A DNA stretch of 64,000 nucleotides. Source: Bacilli bacterium. GTDB taxonomy: Bacteria > Bacillota_I > Bacilli_A > RFN20 > CAG-826. This document shows positions 51,716-60,115 of this stretch, piece after piece (the stretch's first letter is position 1; each line of letters starts with the position of its first letter). The notes beneath the pieces are model-generated. The model was not told where the DNA came from. It worked only from the letters and a program-made list of their open reading frames with translations, and searched no databases. The DNA is taken from contig JAKVOO010000001.1 in NCBI GenBank assembly GCA_022482735.1, forward strand, positions 677,699 to 741,698, written 5' to 3'. A program made the position numbers and the translations under genes.

Positions 51716-53026
51716 ATGAATATAGGAAAAGAATCTGAATTTATCGAAAATAAAGAAAGTTTAGGTCAGCTAGACAAAGGTTTGAAATCATTAACAGCAA
51801 TGTTGAATCGTCACAATTCAGGTGTTGTTTATTATGGAACTAAAGATAACGGTGATGTTATAGGGATAACAGTTGGCAAAAACACATTACAGGACATAAG
51901 ACTTCGAATTCGTGAAATTATTCAACCTAGAATTGTTTCTGAAATTGAAGTTTTATATGACGAAAACAAAAAAGCTTTCATTAAAGTTAGCGCAAATGGA
52001 AGCGATAAACCATATTCATGCGATGGAAGGTATTTTATTAGAGTCATTGATTCTGATGAACAAATGTCCAATGATATCCTTCGAAAAATGCTTCTTGATG
52101 GTGACTTGGACTTAATTAAACAAGTCGAATCTGACAACCAGGACCTGTCGTTTTCACAATGTTGTTCTTTCTTGGCTGCCAGGAATCTTCATGTTAAAGA
52201 TAATGAAGGTTTTAAAAGAAGCTATGGTCTCCTAACAAAAAACAATAGATTAAACATTCTTGCTTTTATCTTATCAGATCAATTTAACATTCCAATCAAA
52301 GTAGTAAGGTTTAATGGCACAGACAAATCAGCGATGTCTTCTTGGACTGATTTTGGAGATCAATGTCTTTTGTTGTCGAACTATCAGGTGTTTCAGAATA
52401 TTAAGTCTCTTGATTCATCAAGAGTTGAACTAGTGCAAGGTATTAGGAAAGAAACAGATTTATTTGATTTGGAAGCTTTTAGAGAAGCCTGGAATAATGC
52501 TTGTGTTCACAACCGTTGGGTTTCTATGCTTCCTCCTTCCGTATTTGTTTTCGATGATAGAATCGAGGTTGTATCTTATGGAGCCATTCCGTATGGGTTA
52601 ACCAAAGAAGGATTTTTCGAAGGAACAAGCATGCCGACAAATAGAGCTCTTTTTAGTTTATTCCTGGCGGCAAAGTTAACTGAGCAAAGTGGTCACGGAG
52701 TGCCAATTATTAAAAGTAAGTATGGAAAAGAAGCATTTTCATTCGACAATGGCATGATTAAAGTAACAATACCTTTTTCGTATGTTCCAGATTTTGTTGA
52801 TAGAAGAAAAAATGAAGAGTCAGCAGTTTCCTCCCTTACAACCAAGCAATTATTAGTTTATAAGTATTTAATCAGTAACCCCCAAAGTACTCTTGGTGAA
52901 GTCGCTTTAAAAACGGCATTGAGTCTTGCCGGAGTGAAAAAAATTGTTTTGATGCTTCAAAAGAAAAATCTAATAAAAAGACTTGGGTCAAAGAAAAACG
53001 GTGAATGGATAAAGTCTACTTTATAA
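51716..53026 (+). CDS. Schlafen/AlbA_2-type putative transcriptional regulator
   Basis: 436 residues. AlbA_2 domain at the N-terminus (ESEFIENKESL...SLTAMLNRHNSGVVYYGTKDNGDVIGITVG), an ATPase-like HATPase_c_4 region (WNNACVHNRWVSMLPPSVFVFDDRIEVVSYG...TNRALFSLFLAAKL), and a C-terminal winged helix (STLGEVALKTALSLAGVKKIVLMLQKKNLIKR). Such proteins are annotated as ATP-dependent regulators, often on mobile DNA. It is flanked by direct repeats and iteron-like sites, with no integrase. GAGG lies nine bases before the ATG; a GTG six bases upstream is possible. Confidence 0.85.
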   Translation: MNIGKESEFIENKESLGQLDKGLKSLTAMLNRHNSGVVYYGTKDNGDVIGITVGKNTLQDIRLRIREIIQPRIVSEIEVLYDENKKAFIKVSANGSDKPYSCDGRYFIRVIDSDEQMSNDILRKMLLDGDLDLIKQVESDNQDLSFSQCCSFLAARNLHVKDNEGFKRSYGLLTKNNRLNILAFILSDQFNIPIKVVRFNGTDKSAMSSWTDFGDQCLLLSNYQVFQNIKSLDSSRVELVQGIRKETDLFDLEAFREAWNNACVHNRWVSMLPPSVFVFDDRIEVVSYGAIPYGLTKEGFFEGTSMPTNRALFSLFLAAKLTEQSGHGVPIIKSKYGKEAFSFDNGMIKVTIPFSYVPDFVDRRKNEESAVSSLTTKQLLVYKYLISNPQSTLGEVALKTALSLAGVKKIVLMLQKKNLIKRLGSKKNGEWIKSTL

Positions 53027-53056
53027 GCTACTTAAAGTCTACTAATAAAGTCTACT
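53010..53056. repeat. Iteron-like sites downstream, inverted orientation
   Basis: TAAAGTCTACT at 53010, 53033 and 53046, with a degenerate ATAAGCTACT between. They are the reverse complement of the upstream AGTAGACTTTA sites, so the gene is bracketed by an inverted pair of arrays. The first overlaps the last codons of the gene. Confidence 0.8.
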
Positions 53057-53127
53057 ATTTATTCCATCGAAATTGTTGATTCTCAATAGTTATTTATTCA
53101 TTATTTTAGTAATCTTGTCCTTATCGG

Positions 53128-53293
53128 TTGAGTGGAAATCTCCACTCAAGAAAAAAGGAGTCTGGGAGACTCCTTTTGATATTGGCTTACTTTATACTAG
53201 GCTTCATAGGCTTAGTGATAGCAAACCTTAACGCAAATCGCCCTTTCGATACGAGTATCAAATGAGTGTGCGTCTGGCGAACATTTGGTGGAG
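53128..53293. repeat. Direct repeat copy 2 (trailer of tRNA-Ala)
   Basis: Runs from a GAGTGGA/TCCACTC hairpin and a GGAGTCT/AGACTCC terminator stem through 85 bases identical to copy 1, into the tRNA 3' end. On the minus strand it reads tRNA-Ala, about 100 bases of conserved trailer, then an intrinsic terminator. The stems differ in sequence from copy 1 while remaining paired. Confidence 0.88.
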
Positions 53294-53361
53294 CTGACGG
53301 GGATCGAACCCGCTACCTCATCGTTGCGAACGATGCGCTCTCCCAGATGAGCTACAGCCCC
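53286..53361 (-). tRNA. tRNA-Ala (anticodon CGC)
   Basis: 76 bases including encoded CCA. Acceptor GGGGCTG/CAGCTCC (one G-U/mismatch position), D-arm GCTC/GAGC, anticodon arm CATCG-TTCGCAA-CGATG giving CGC, and T-arm GCGGG-TTCGATC-CCCGT. It decodes GCG. A tRNA-Ala(TGC) is expected elsewhere. Confidence 0.95.
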
Positions 53362-53415
53362 AAAACGGCTTTTATATAATATTATTTTTGTTGGCTTTTT
53401 GCAACAGATAGCTCA

Positions 53416-54132
53416 CTACTTTTGCAGTTTGTTTTCCCTTGCCTCCAAGACTTTTTCTAGCATATTAGCGAACATAATAATAATTCCCATTGCGATTAAC
53501 AAATCAATGCCGACAACAATCAAACCGCGAAGCCCTAAAGCATGCCAAGGAATAATGTTGCCAATAAAAATAGTGGTGGCTATTCCCACCGAGCGAGTGA
53601 GAAGTGTCGTTAATGAGAAATAGGAAAAGGGCATTTTGGATAAGCCCGCAATCAAAACAATTTCGTCATCGGGCATTGCTGGCATTAACATAAATATTGG
53701 ATAATATATTTTGGCTTTCCGTACCAGTAATGGCTGATACTTGTCTACCACTTCATCACCAGCAATTTTGCGGACAATTCGCTCCCCAAGCGTATAGCCA
53801 ATAAAGTAATTTATAATGCTAGAAATCATCATTCCTAAAGTGACCAATATAAACGACTCTATTGGCGGAAATAAGACAATTGAAATAGCAATGAAGGTCA
53901 TTGTTTGCCCGGGAATAATAAATAGTAATACGTTATAAAGTACCTGAAGAAGAATAAAAACGCCCCAGCTCCAAACTCCTGCCGATTGAATTGTATCCCT
54001 AATTTTATCGATGCTAGTCCAACCGAAATGACGAGCAAGAAGTATTACTAGAAGCATGGCAAAAGCAATTGCCGAAAGAATGACAATTCCCTTTTTTACC
54101 ATTGATTTTGTTTTGGAATTTAGTTTTTTCAT
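53416..54132 (-). CDS. VTT/DedA-like membrane protein (TVP38/TMEM64 family)
   Basis: 238 residues with five or six membrane segments. The VTT domain is recognisable: LFIIPGQTMTFIAISIVLFP, GMMISSIINYFIGYTLGERIVRKIAG and the loop PIFMLMPAMPDDEIVLIAGLSKMPFSYF. Family members are linked to lipid transport or envelope homeostasis. Basic N-terminus; single gene after tRNA-Ala on the same strand. Confidence 0.9.
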   Translation of the reverse strand: MKKLNSKTKSMVKKGIVILSAIAFAMLLVILLARHFGWTSIDKIRDTIQSAGVWSWGVFILLQVLYNVLLFIIPGQTMTFIAISIVLFPPIESFILVTLGMMISSIINYFIGYTLGERIVRKIAGDEVVDKYQPLLVRKAKIYYPIFMLMPAMPDDEIVLIAGLSKMPFSYFSLTTLLTRSVGIATTIFIGNIIPWHALGLRGLIVVGIDLLIAMGIIIMFANMLEKVLEARENKLQK

Positions 54133-54261
54133 AGTGATAATTCTATCATATGGGAAAGTAATAATTTAGTAGATTTGGCCGATATTTTATTCATTTTTCA
54201 TAAATGCAAAAGATTTTCCAACAATTCTTAAAAAAGTAAATAATTTTATTTAATAATTCTA

Positions 54262-54290
54262 TTTACAACTTCTATAAACAAGCCTAATAT
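54262..54290 (+). promoter_or_regulatory. Promoter of the candidate small RNA
   Basis: TTTACA, 17 bases, TAATAT on the plus strand, although no plus-strand gene follows. Confidence 0.6.
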
Positions 54291-54295
54291 ATTCA

Positions 54296-54380
54296 CGTTG
54301 GGCATTTGAACCCAACCGGATTTTGATGAAATAGGGCATCCCCCCACAAGCCCTTTTCATAAAAGGTGCCTGCTTTTTTT
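54296..54380 (+). ncRNA. Candidate independent small RNA, about 85 nt
   Basis: Directly after a promoter: hairpin GTTGGG-CATTTGAA-CCCAAC, a single-stranded stretch with ATAGGGCATCCCCCC, then CCTTTT-CAT-AAAAGG and a GC...GC closing pair followed by seven T. It lies between two minus-strand genes, so it is not a leader. It lacks the SRP GGAAG...GCAG loop and any tmRNA or 6S signature I know. Confidence 0.55.
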
Positions 54381-54399
54381 AAAAGTATGGCACCCCTTT
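54365..54399. terminator. Terminator of rmuC, overlapping the small RNA end
   Basis: GGTGCC pairs with GGCACC with T runs on both sides, so it works in either direction. It competes with the last hairpin of the small RNA. Confidence 0.75.
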
Positions 54400-54401
54400 T
54401 T

Positions 54402-55649
54402 TTATTCTTCAATCGCCTCGCTTTGGTCCCTTGTTTCTAAGGCGGAATCTTCGCTAATTCCAGCGTTGATTTTGTTAAATTTATGAGATATTTTTGTCAC
54501 TGTTTTGTCGAGTTCTTCCTGCGACTTACTGACCGTCTTAATACTCTGGGTAAGTTTATCCCATCTCAGGGTAAAACGGGAAAACTCTTGTCCTAAAGAA
54601 ATTAACGTTTGATTTAATTCATCTAGTTTTTCCGCTCGCCGGTACTCGATAATTAGTCCGTGAATGGAAGCCAACATCGGCTGCAAAGTGGAGGGCGAAG
54701 TCAAAACAACATTTTGCCTTTGTGCCTCATCAACCAAATCTGGGAAGTTAACATTTATGTATGCGTATATGCCATCACTAGGTATAAACATCAACGCTTC
54801 CCGCGAAGTATATCCTAAAGCAATGTACTTACTAGCAACCTCTCGAATCTGATTTTTTACGTCCCGTTTAAAACCGGCAATTTCTTCTTTGCTTCCACTT
54901 CCGTCGTAAACTTTTTCATATTGGGAAAAAGGAAATTTAGAATCGATACAAACTAATTTATTCGGTTCAGGTAAAAAAATTACTGCATCTGGACGAACGG
55001 TTTCGCGCGAAGGAATCTTTAACTCATATTGTATTTTATAAAGATCGCGCGTTTCACCAAAGACATTCTCTAAAATTCGATTGAGGGTAAATTCTCCAAA
55101 TTGCCCCCGTTTTTGATTGTTGTTTAGGATGCTTGATAAAGTTACTACCTGCGTCGATAATTCTTCAACTTTCTTTCGCGCCTCTTCAATTTTTGTGAGG
55201 CTTTCAACCATCTTACTAACATTATCTGTGGTGCTCTTAAAGCCAGCATCCAAGCGTTCATCAACCCGTTTATTGATATCCTTAAGCGCCAAATCCACCC
55301 GCTCCGTAAGTAGACCCATTTTTTTATCTAGCGACTCAGTAATGTTTTGCTGAAAACGCTCGAGTTTAGCATTGCTTTCTTCGCTACTTTTTATATTTTG
55401 CTGAAGCACTTTAATCATTTCCTCATTAAGAGCGTCATGAATATCCTTTGTCGTTTTTCCTTTTAAATCATCGATATTTTGTCTAATTTCACCAAACTTA
55501 CCCATCATTTCTCCACGTAAAGTCGAATCATCATAGCTTTTTGCTATCTCCACCTTATGGCTACGAGTAACTAAAACCACAAGCAATATCAGTGATATTG
55601 CCACCAAAGTCAATGAGATAATCAACAAGATAAGAACGGTAGTGTCCAT
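54402..55649 (-). CDS. rmuC: RmuC-family DNA recombination protein
   Basis: 415 residues. An N-terminal membrane helix (TVLILLIISLTLVAISLILLVV) and a long coiled coil (about 60-170) precede the RmuC domain: GQFGEFTLNRILENVFG, RPDAVIFLPEPNKLVCIDSKFPFSQYE and MFIPSDGIYAYI. RmuC limits inversions and is a predicted nuclease. The Asp and D-S-K residues of the nuclease-like core are present. The ATG at 55649 follows GGAG; an ATG at 55685 would add a hydrophobic lead of 12 residues. Confidence 0.93.
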   Translation of the reverse strand: MDTTVLILLIISLTLVAISLILLVVLVTRSHKVEIAKSYDDSTLRGEMMGKFGEIRQNIDDLKGKTTKDIHDALNEEMIKVLQQNIKSSEESNAKLERFQQNITESLDKKMGLLTERVDLALKDINKRVDERLDAGFKSTTDNVSKMVESLTKIEEARKKVEELSTQVVTLSSILNNNQKRGQFGEFTLNRILENVFGETRDLYKIQYELKIPSRETVRPDAVIFLPEPNKLVCIDSKFPFSQYEKVYDGSGSKEEIAGFKRDVKNQIREVASKYIALGYTSREALMFIPSDGIYAYINVNFPDLVDEAQRQNVVLTSPSTLQPMLASIHGLIIEYRRAEKLDELNQTLISLGQEFSRFTLRWDKLTQSIKTVSKSQEELDKTVTKISHKFNKINAGISEDSALETRDQSEAIEE

Positions 55650-55822
55650 ATTTTTTACTCCAAACAAGAAAATTAACATCCCCATTATATTTTTTCTTTG
55701 GTTTTATTATAGCATTTTTTACCGACTTAAAATCACAATCTAGACTAGGAAAGTCAATAGAAAACACAAGACTAAAATTTTATTTTTTTCTTCCTATAAT
55801 AGGTATTAGAGGAGGTATTTCT

Positions 55823-57061
55823 ATGCCCAATTACTACGCGGCTATCGATCTTAAGAGTTTCTATGCTGCTGTTGAGTGTAACGACCGCCACCTTAATATG
55901 TTCATGACTCCGCTTGTTGTTTGCGACACGCGTCGGGGAGAAGGAACGATTATTCTCGCAACTTCGCCCTACCTTCGTCATATGGGTATTCCTTCACGTC
56001 TGCGGAGAAAAAACCTTCCTAAAGATATTCCAATTATTTATGCTCGGCCCCGAATGGCCCGTTATCTAGAAGTCAGTGCTGAATTTAATCGCTTGCTTCT
56101 TGAATATGTGGGGGAGGATGATTTGCATATTTACTCTATTGATGAGTGCTTTATCAATATCGGTCCTTACTTAAAACTATATCGCCTTTCGGCCAAAGAA
56201 CTAATTAAAAAAATTTTACATGAAATCGAAGATCGCCTCGGTTTAATTGCTACCGCTGGACTCGGACCTAATATGTTTTTAGCCAAAGTGAGTATGGATA
56301 TTGAAGCTAAACATAGCCCGGATAATATTGCTCAGTGGGATCAAAAAGATATTGAAACCAAACTTTGGCCTTTGACTCCTCTAAGCAAAGTTTGGGGCAT
56401 ATCATCTGGATATGAAAAGAAGCTTAATAATCTCGGTCTTTTAACAATGGGCGATATTGCCCATTATCCCAAAACAACATTAAAGTTTTATCTTGGAGTT
56501 GTCGGTGAAACTTTTTGGGAACGGGCCAATGGAATTGATGATACCAACATCCGAGAGAAATACTCCCCTCTTTCCACCTCTATCAGCGTTGGCCAGACCC
56601 TAGAAAAAGATTATTCCATCTATGATGCTAGACGTCTTTTAATGGAAATGAATGATGATTTAGCACGAAGATTGAGACGGCAAGGTGATCTAGCACAAGC
56701 AGTAAGCATAAGCCTAACTTACTCTTCCGCCGAAGGAAACTATCAAAACGGGACAAGACTATTGCTCCCAACCGATATTACCTATGAATTAGATGCTATC
56801 GTTCAGAATCTTACTTTAAGATTTGATAATAAAAAGAAAATACGTGGACTTTCAATTGCCTACTTTAACTTGATCAGTAATACTTGTTGCCAATTAGGGC
56901 TTTTTGATGATGAAAAAAAAGAGGATGAACGCATATTTGATCGGGCTTTAGACAAAATTAAAGCCCGTTTTGGAAGTAATGCCATTTTACGTTCATCATC
57001 GCTTTTAAAAAATTCAACTGCGCGGCGGCGCAATGAGGAAATTGGAGGACATGCCCGATGA
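55823..57061 (+). CDS. Y-family DNA polymerase (UvrX/YqjW, Pol V-like)
   Basis: Translesion polymerase of 412 residues. AAIDLKSFYAAVEC carries the first catalytic Asp, YSIDECF the Asp-Glu pair, and TAGLGPNMFLAKVSMD plus WGISSGYEKKL form the finger and helix-hairpin-helix. A little-finger domain fills the C-terminus. SIDECF rather than SVDEAF places it with UmuC/UvrX rather than DinB. GAGGAGG precedes the ATG. No LexA-type box was found by eye upstream. Confidence 0.93.
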   Translation: MPNYYAAIDLKSFYAAVECNDRHLNMFMTPLVVCDTRRGEGTIILATSPYLRHMGIPSRLRRKNLPKDIPIIYARPRMARYLEVSAEFNRLLLEYVGEDDLHIYSIDECFINIGPYLKLYRLSAKELIKKILHEIEDRLGLIATAGLGPNMFLAKVSMDIEAKHSPDNIAQWDQKDIETKLWPLTPLSKVWGISSGYEKKLNNLGLLTMGDIAHYPKTTLKFYLGVVGETFWERANGIDDTNIREKYSPLSTSISVGQTLEKDYSIYDARRLLMEMNDDLARRLRRQGDLAQAVSISLTYSSAEGNYQNGTRLLLPTDITYELDAIVQNLTLRFDNKKKIRGLSIAYFNLISNTCCQLGLFDDEKKEDERIFDRALDKIKARFGSNAILRSSSLLKNSTARRRNEEIGGHAR

Positions 57062-57369
57062 ATCGAGGAATGAAACAGTACATGCCGTTTGCTTCATTAA
57101 ATGAACAGGTGAATTTTGTTAACCATATGCTATATGAACGATCTAAAGTAGAAAAGAAACTTCTCGGTGCTGATGAGCAAGAACTAATCAATCAAGTCTT
57201 GCTCAGCCTTAAACCAAAACAAAAAGTGACCATCACTTTTTATAAGGATGGCCACTATTATACCGACAAAATGATTGTTAAACAGATCGATTTCGCCTAT
57301 AAGAAAATTCTTTTTGACAAGTCTTTCACCCTAAATATGGATGCTATTGCCTCTATTGAATTAATTTAA
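57058..57369 (+). CDS. YolD-like protein
   Basis: 103 residues, overlapping the polymerase gene by ATGA. MNRGMKQYMPFASLNEQVNFVNHMLYERSKVEKKLLGADE matches the YolD start (R-g-x-x-k-w-x-p-F-a-s-l-p-e...). The C-terminal strands (KVTITFYKDGHYYTDKMIVKQID) complete the fold. YolD genes regularly accompany UvrX and may be the UmuD-like accessory partner of this polymerase class. Confidence 0.9.
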   Translation: MNRGMKQYMPFASLNEQVNFVNHMLYERSKVEKKLLGADEQELINQVLLSLKPKQKVTITFYKDGHYYTDKMIVKQIDFAYKKILFDKSFTLNMDAIASIELI

Positions 57370-58698
57370 GATAAATTTCATGTAGACCGGATTATGATCA
57401 CTATAAACAAATCCCAATCCATAACGTGGATCGGTAGGCTCTAAGTCTTCGATTTGTGAGCCGTTAGGACCACTGCCAACTGTTTTAATTTCGTTAACAT
57501 TAATGTTATCGCTAACTAGAAAGCCATCGATACTAATAAGAAAATTATCAATCATGCCGTTTTCATTTTCATCCTGCAAAGGAAGCGCCGCGTCCCGGCA
57601 GGTAGGTAGATTAGTTCCCGTAAAAACATTGAGGTGATCTTCCGTTCCAAAATCAAGTTGATAGGGTTCTTCTTGTCCGCTATGGACATTGACTACATCG
57701 GTTCCAACCTTGCTCTCATCTAAATGAAAATAATTGTACCAACTAGCCTTCGTGCCATCAATTTCATAATTATCCCACCAGTTAATGTTACCTAGAGGGG
57801 CATAACGCGGATTATCCACAACCAAATCATGGTTGAAGTCCCCGCCGACTATCACGTAATTCTGTTCGCCATCATAATCCATTCGTAAAGCAATCTCCTC
57901 TTTGAGTTGAGCAAGTTGGGCCGCACGAATAAGCCCACTTGCATCATAGGCCGACATATGAACATTGAAGATATATAGTTTCTTTGTTGAACCCGAGATA
58001 GCTATTTCACTAATGGAAAAACACCGATCAAGATCAAATACTTTACTAAAGCCTTTTGCAATCGTAAACTCTTTTCGCTCGGCCTTATCAATATTGTAAT
58101 TGGAGAAAGTTACGATTGAAGATGTAGATTTGCCAATCGGCTCATTAAAGGGATAGGCAAGATAGGCCGAATGATAGTTGACCGCATAAGTCATATCGTA
58201 TTCACTGTGGACCTCACGCCCCATTTCTACTTGGTTAAGATGATAGGAACGGTCTGAGTTCAAATCAACTTCTTGATATAAGGAAAAATCTGGTTTTAAG
58301 GTTGCCCCTAAATTATCTTGGAGACCAGCAATCGTTGCAAAGGCCCCTGTGGTGTTGGTAAAGGCATCATCCTTACTCAGGGCCTGGGAATGGGTGCCAA
58401 CCACATGAGTCGAGTCATGCTCACTTTGATATTCATCCTTATAGTATCCTTCGTCCATAAAAAAGGAGTAAGGTCGATTATACGCACCAAAGCCAATATT
58501 ATACGAAGAAATAACAAATTCTTTGCTACCAACATCAGATTGGTTGATTGTTTGAGTGGTTCCATTATCAATGTCTAGTTCAATATCGCCTAAACGCGAA
58601 TAATCAATAAAGACGTAGGCAACATAGCCACCGATAACTAAGACGAAAACTCCTAAGATAATTCCTAATATCTTCAGCATTCTTTTGAGTGGTTTCAT
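57361..58698 (-). CDS. Membrane-anchored endonuclease/exonuclease/phosphatase-family protein
   Basis: 445 residues. An N-terminal helix (10-32) anchors or exports it; the large domain faces outside. EEP motifs are visible: VISSYNIGFG, YQEVD with the metal Glu, FNVHMSA, GGDFNHD and the C-terminal SDHNPVYMKF. Family members hydrolyse phosphodiesters in nucleic acids, sphingomyelin or inositol phosphates; an outside location favours nucleic acid scavenging or lipid substrates. The final nine bases overlap the convergent YolD gene. Confidence 0.88.
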   Translation of the reverse strand: MKPLKRMLKILGIILGVFVLVIGGYVAYVFIDYSRLGDIELDIDNGTTQTINQSDVGSKEFVISSYNIGFGAYNRPYSFFMDEGYYKDEYQSEHDSTHVVGTHSQALSKDDAFTNTTGAFATIAGLQDNLGATLKPDFSLYQEVDLNSDRSYHLNQVEMGREVHSEYDMTYAVNYHSAYLAYPFNEPIGKSTSSIVTFSNYNIDKAERKEFTIAKGFSKVFDLDRCFSISEIAISGSTKKLYIFNVHMSAYDASGLIRAAQLAQLKEEIALRMDYDGEQNYVIVGGDFNHDLVVDNPRYAPLGNINWWDNYEIDGTKASWYNYFHLDESKVGTDVVNVHSGQEEPYQLDFGTEDHLNVFTGTNLPTCRDAALPLQDENENGMIDNFLISIDGFLVSDNINVNEIKTVGSGPNGSQIEDLEPTDPRYGLGFVYSDHNPVYMKFILN

Positions 58699-58743
58699 AT
58701 TTATTCACCTTTTGCTTTATTATAACAAAAAGAAGAGGAAAAA

Positions 58744-59343
58744 CTATAAGCCGGTTAAAATTCGCACCCCGAGTAAAACGAGAATAACCCCACCAATCAG
58801 AGGGGCATAGCGCTTCATAAAAACTCCCATTTTAAGTCCGGCAAAGGATCCGATAAGGCTCATGATAAAAGTTACCAACGCAATAACGGACGCAGCGATA
58901 AAAATGTTAGTGTCTTGACTGATTCCATCAAAATTAGCCACGCAGATGGATAATCCGACCGCGAGAGCGTCAATGCTCGTAGCCACGGCCTGAATCCAAA
59001 TTTTTTTATAGGACAAATTAGTTAAAGAAACTGGGCAATCCAAAATTTCCTTTTCCTTGATTGCTTTGATACCATCGATAATCATCTTTAATCCGAGAAG
59101 TGACAATAAAATAAAGGCAACATAAGTTCCCATAGAGGCCACCCAAGAGGCCTCTTCCTGAAGAAAATAATATATCCAGTACCCAATTAATGGCATTACT
59201 CCTTGAAAAACTCCAAATAAAACTGAGGAGAAAAAAAGCCGTTTTTTCTCTACCCCAACGTGGCACATTCCATTTGTAATGGATACAGTAGTCGCGTCGA
59301 TGGAAAGAATTACGGCATAAAGAAGCAGGGTAATAATATTCAT
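58744..59343 (-). CDS. MntP-like manganese efflux pump
   Basis: 199 residues, six membrane helices in two repeats. Asp-containing helices LSIDATTVSITNG near residue 15 and ATSIDALAVGLSIC near 120 are the MntP/YebN signature metal-binding positions. GVFQGVMPLIGYW is also family-typical. It exports Mn2+ under excess. No yybP-ykoY riboswitch pattern was seen upstream. Confidence 0.9.
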   Translation of the reverse strand: MNIITLLLYAVILSIDATTVSITNGMCHVGVEKKRLFFSSVLFGVFQGVMPLIGYWIYYFLQEEASWVASMGTYVAFILLSLLGLKMIIDGIKAIKEKEILDCPVSLTNLSYKKIWIQAVATSIDALAVGLSICVANFDGISQDTNIFIAASVIALVTFIMSLIGSFAGLKMGVFMKRYAPLIGGVILVLLGVRILTGL

Positions 59344-59500
59344 AACAAGGTTTAATATACACTATTTATATCGCCAATAAAACACTAAATATTTTCTTGT
59401 CTAACTATTTAGATTTTAGAAACCATTTTGGCTTTTATTTTAAAGAAAAGGCTAGGTCTATTTTAAGACCCAGCCAATTCCCTTTTAGTTTTAATGATAG

Positions 59501-60115
59501 TTAAAAAGCCCAATTTCCATCCTTAAATATTTGAATTCGTTTGCCATTATGATCAACTCCGACAATTGATAAGTCTTTTGTGCCAATCATAAAGTCGACA
59601 TGTATCATTGAATCATTCACGATTTTTTTCAAATCCGCTTTGCTCATTCTTTCATAGCCATCAATGCAATTTTCAAATCCGTGTCCAAGAGCTAAATGAC
59701 AAGCGGCATTTTCATCATATAGAGTCGACCAAAAAGTAATACCTGAATTGCGAATTGGTGAATCATAAGGAACAAGGGCAACTTCGCCAAGCATCGAGGC
59801 TCCTTCATCCATCTTCACCATCTGCTTCAAAAGCGCCTCATTCTTTTTGGCACCAACTTCTACCACTTTTCCTTTAACAAATTTCACAAAGAAGTCCTCA
59901 ATGACTTCTCCCCGATAGGATAGCGGGCGGGAAGAATATACAATTCCCTCCACATCACCTTTGCGGGGGGTAGTAAAGCACTCCTCGGTTGGAATATTGG
60001 GATTAAAGAAAACCCCTTCTAGTGTCTTTTCTCCACCGGCGATAAATTTGGCATTAGGTAAAAGGACCCACTTTAAAATCCGTTCCATTTCCAGCTTTAT
60101 ATTCCAGAAAAGCAA
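59501..60115 (-). CDS. M29 aminopeptidase, C-terminal part (frameshifted)
   Basis: C-terminal half of a metalloaminopeptidase (AmpS/PepS type). LLPNAKFIAGGEKTLEGVFFNPNIPTEECFTTP, YRGEVIEDF, CHLALGHGFENC and SMIHVDFMIGTKDLSIVG carry the metal-ligand Glu, His and Asp residues. Everything before LLPNAK in this frame (MLFWNIKLEMERILKWV) is out-of-frame reading. Removing one base of GG at 60064-60065 joins it to the upstream part, giving ...GTDFKVG-LLPNAK... as in intact relatives. Confidence 0.82.
   Translation of the reverse strand: MLFWNIKLEMERILKWVLLPNAKFIAGGEKTLEGVFFNPNIPTEECFTTPRKGDVEGIVYSSRPLSYRGEVIEDFFVKFVKGKVVEVGAKKNEALLKQMVKMDEGASMLGEVALVPYDSPIRNSGITFWSTLYDENAACHLALGHGFENCIDGYERMSKADLKKIVNDSMIHVDFMIGTKDLSIVGVDHNGKRIQIFKDGNWAF

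Noticed and set aside
54296-54380. SRP 4.5S RNA
   Set aside because: Size and terminator would fit a small SRP RNA, but the conserved GGAAG and GCAG internal loops of domain IV are missing on both strands.
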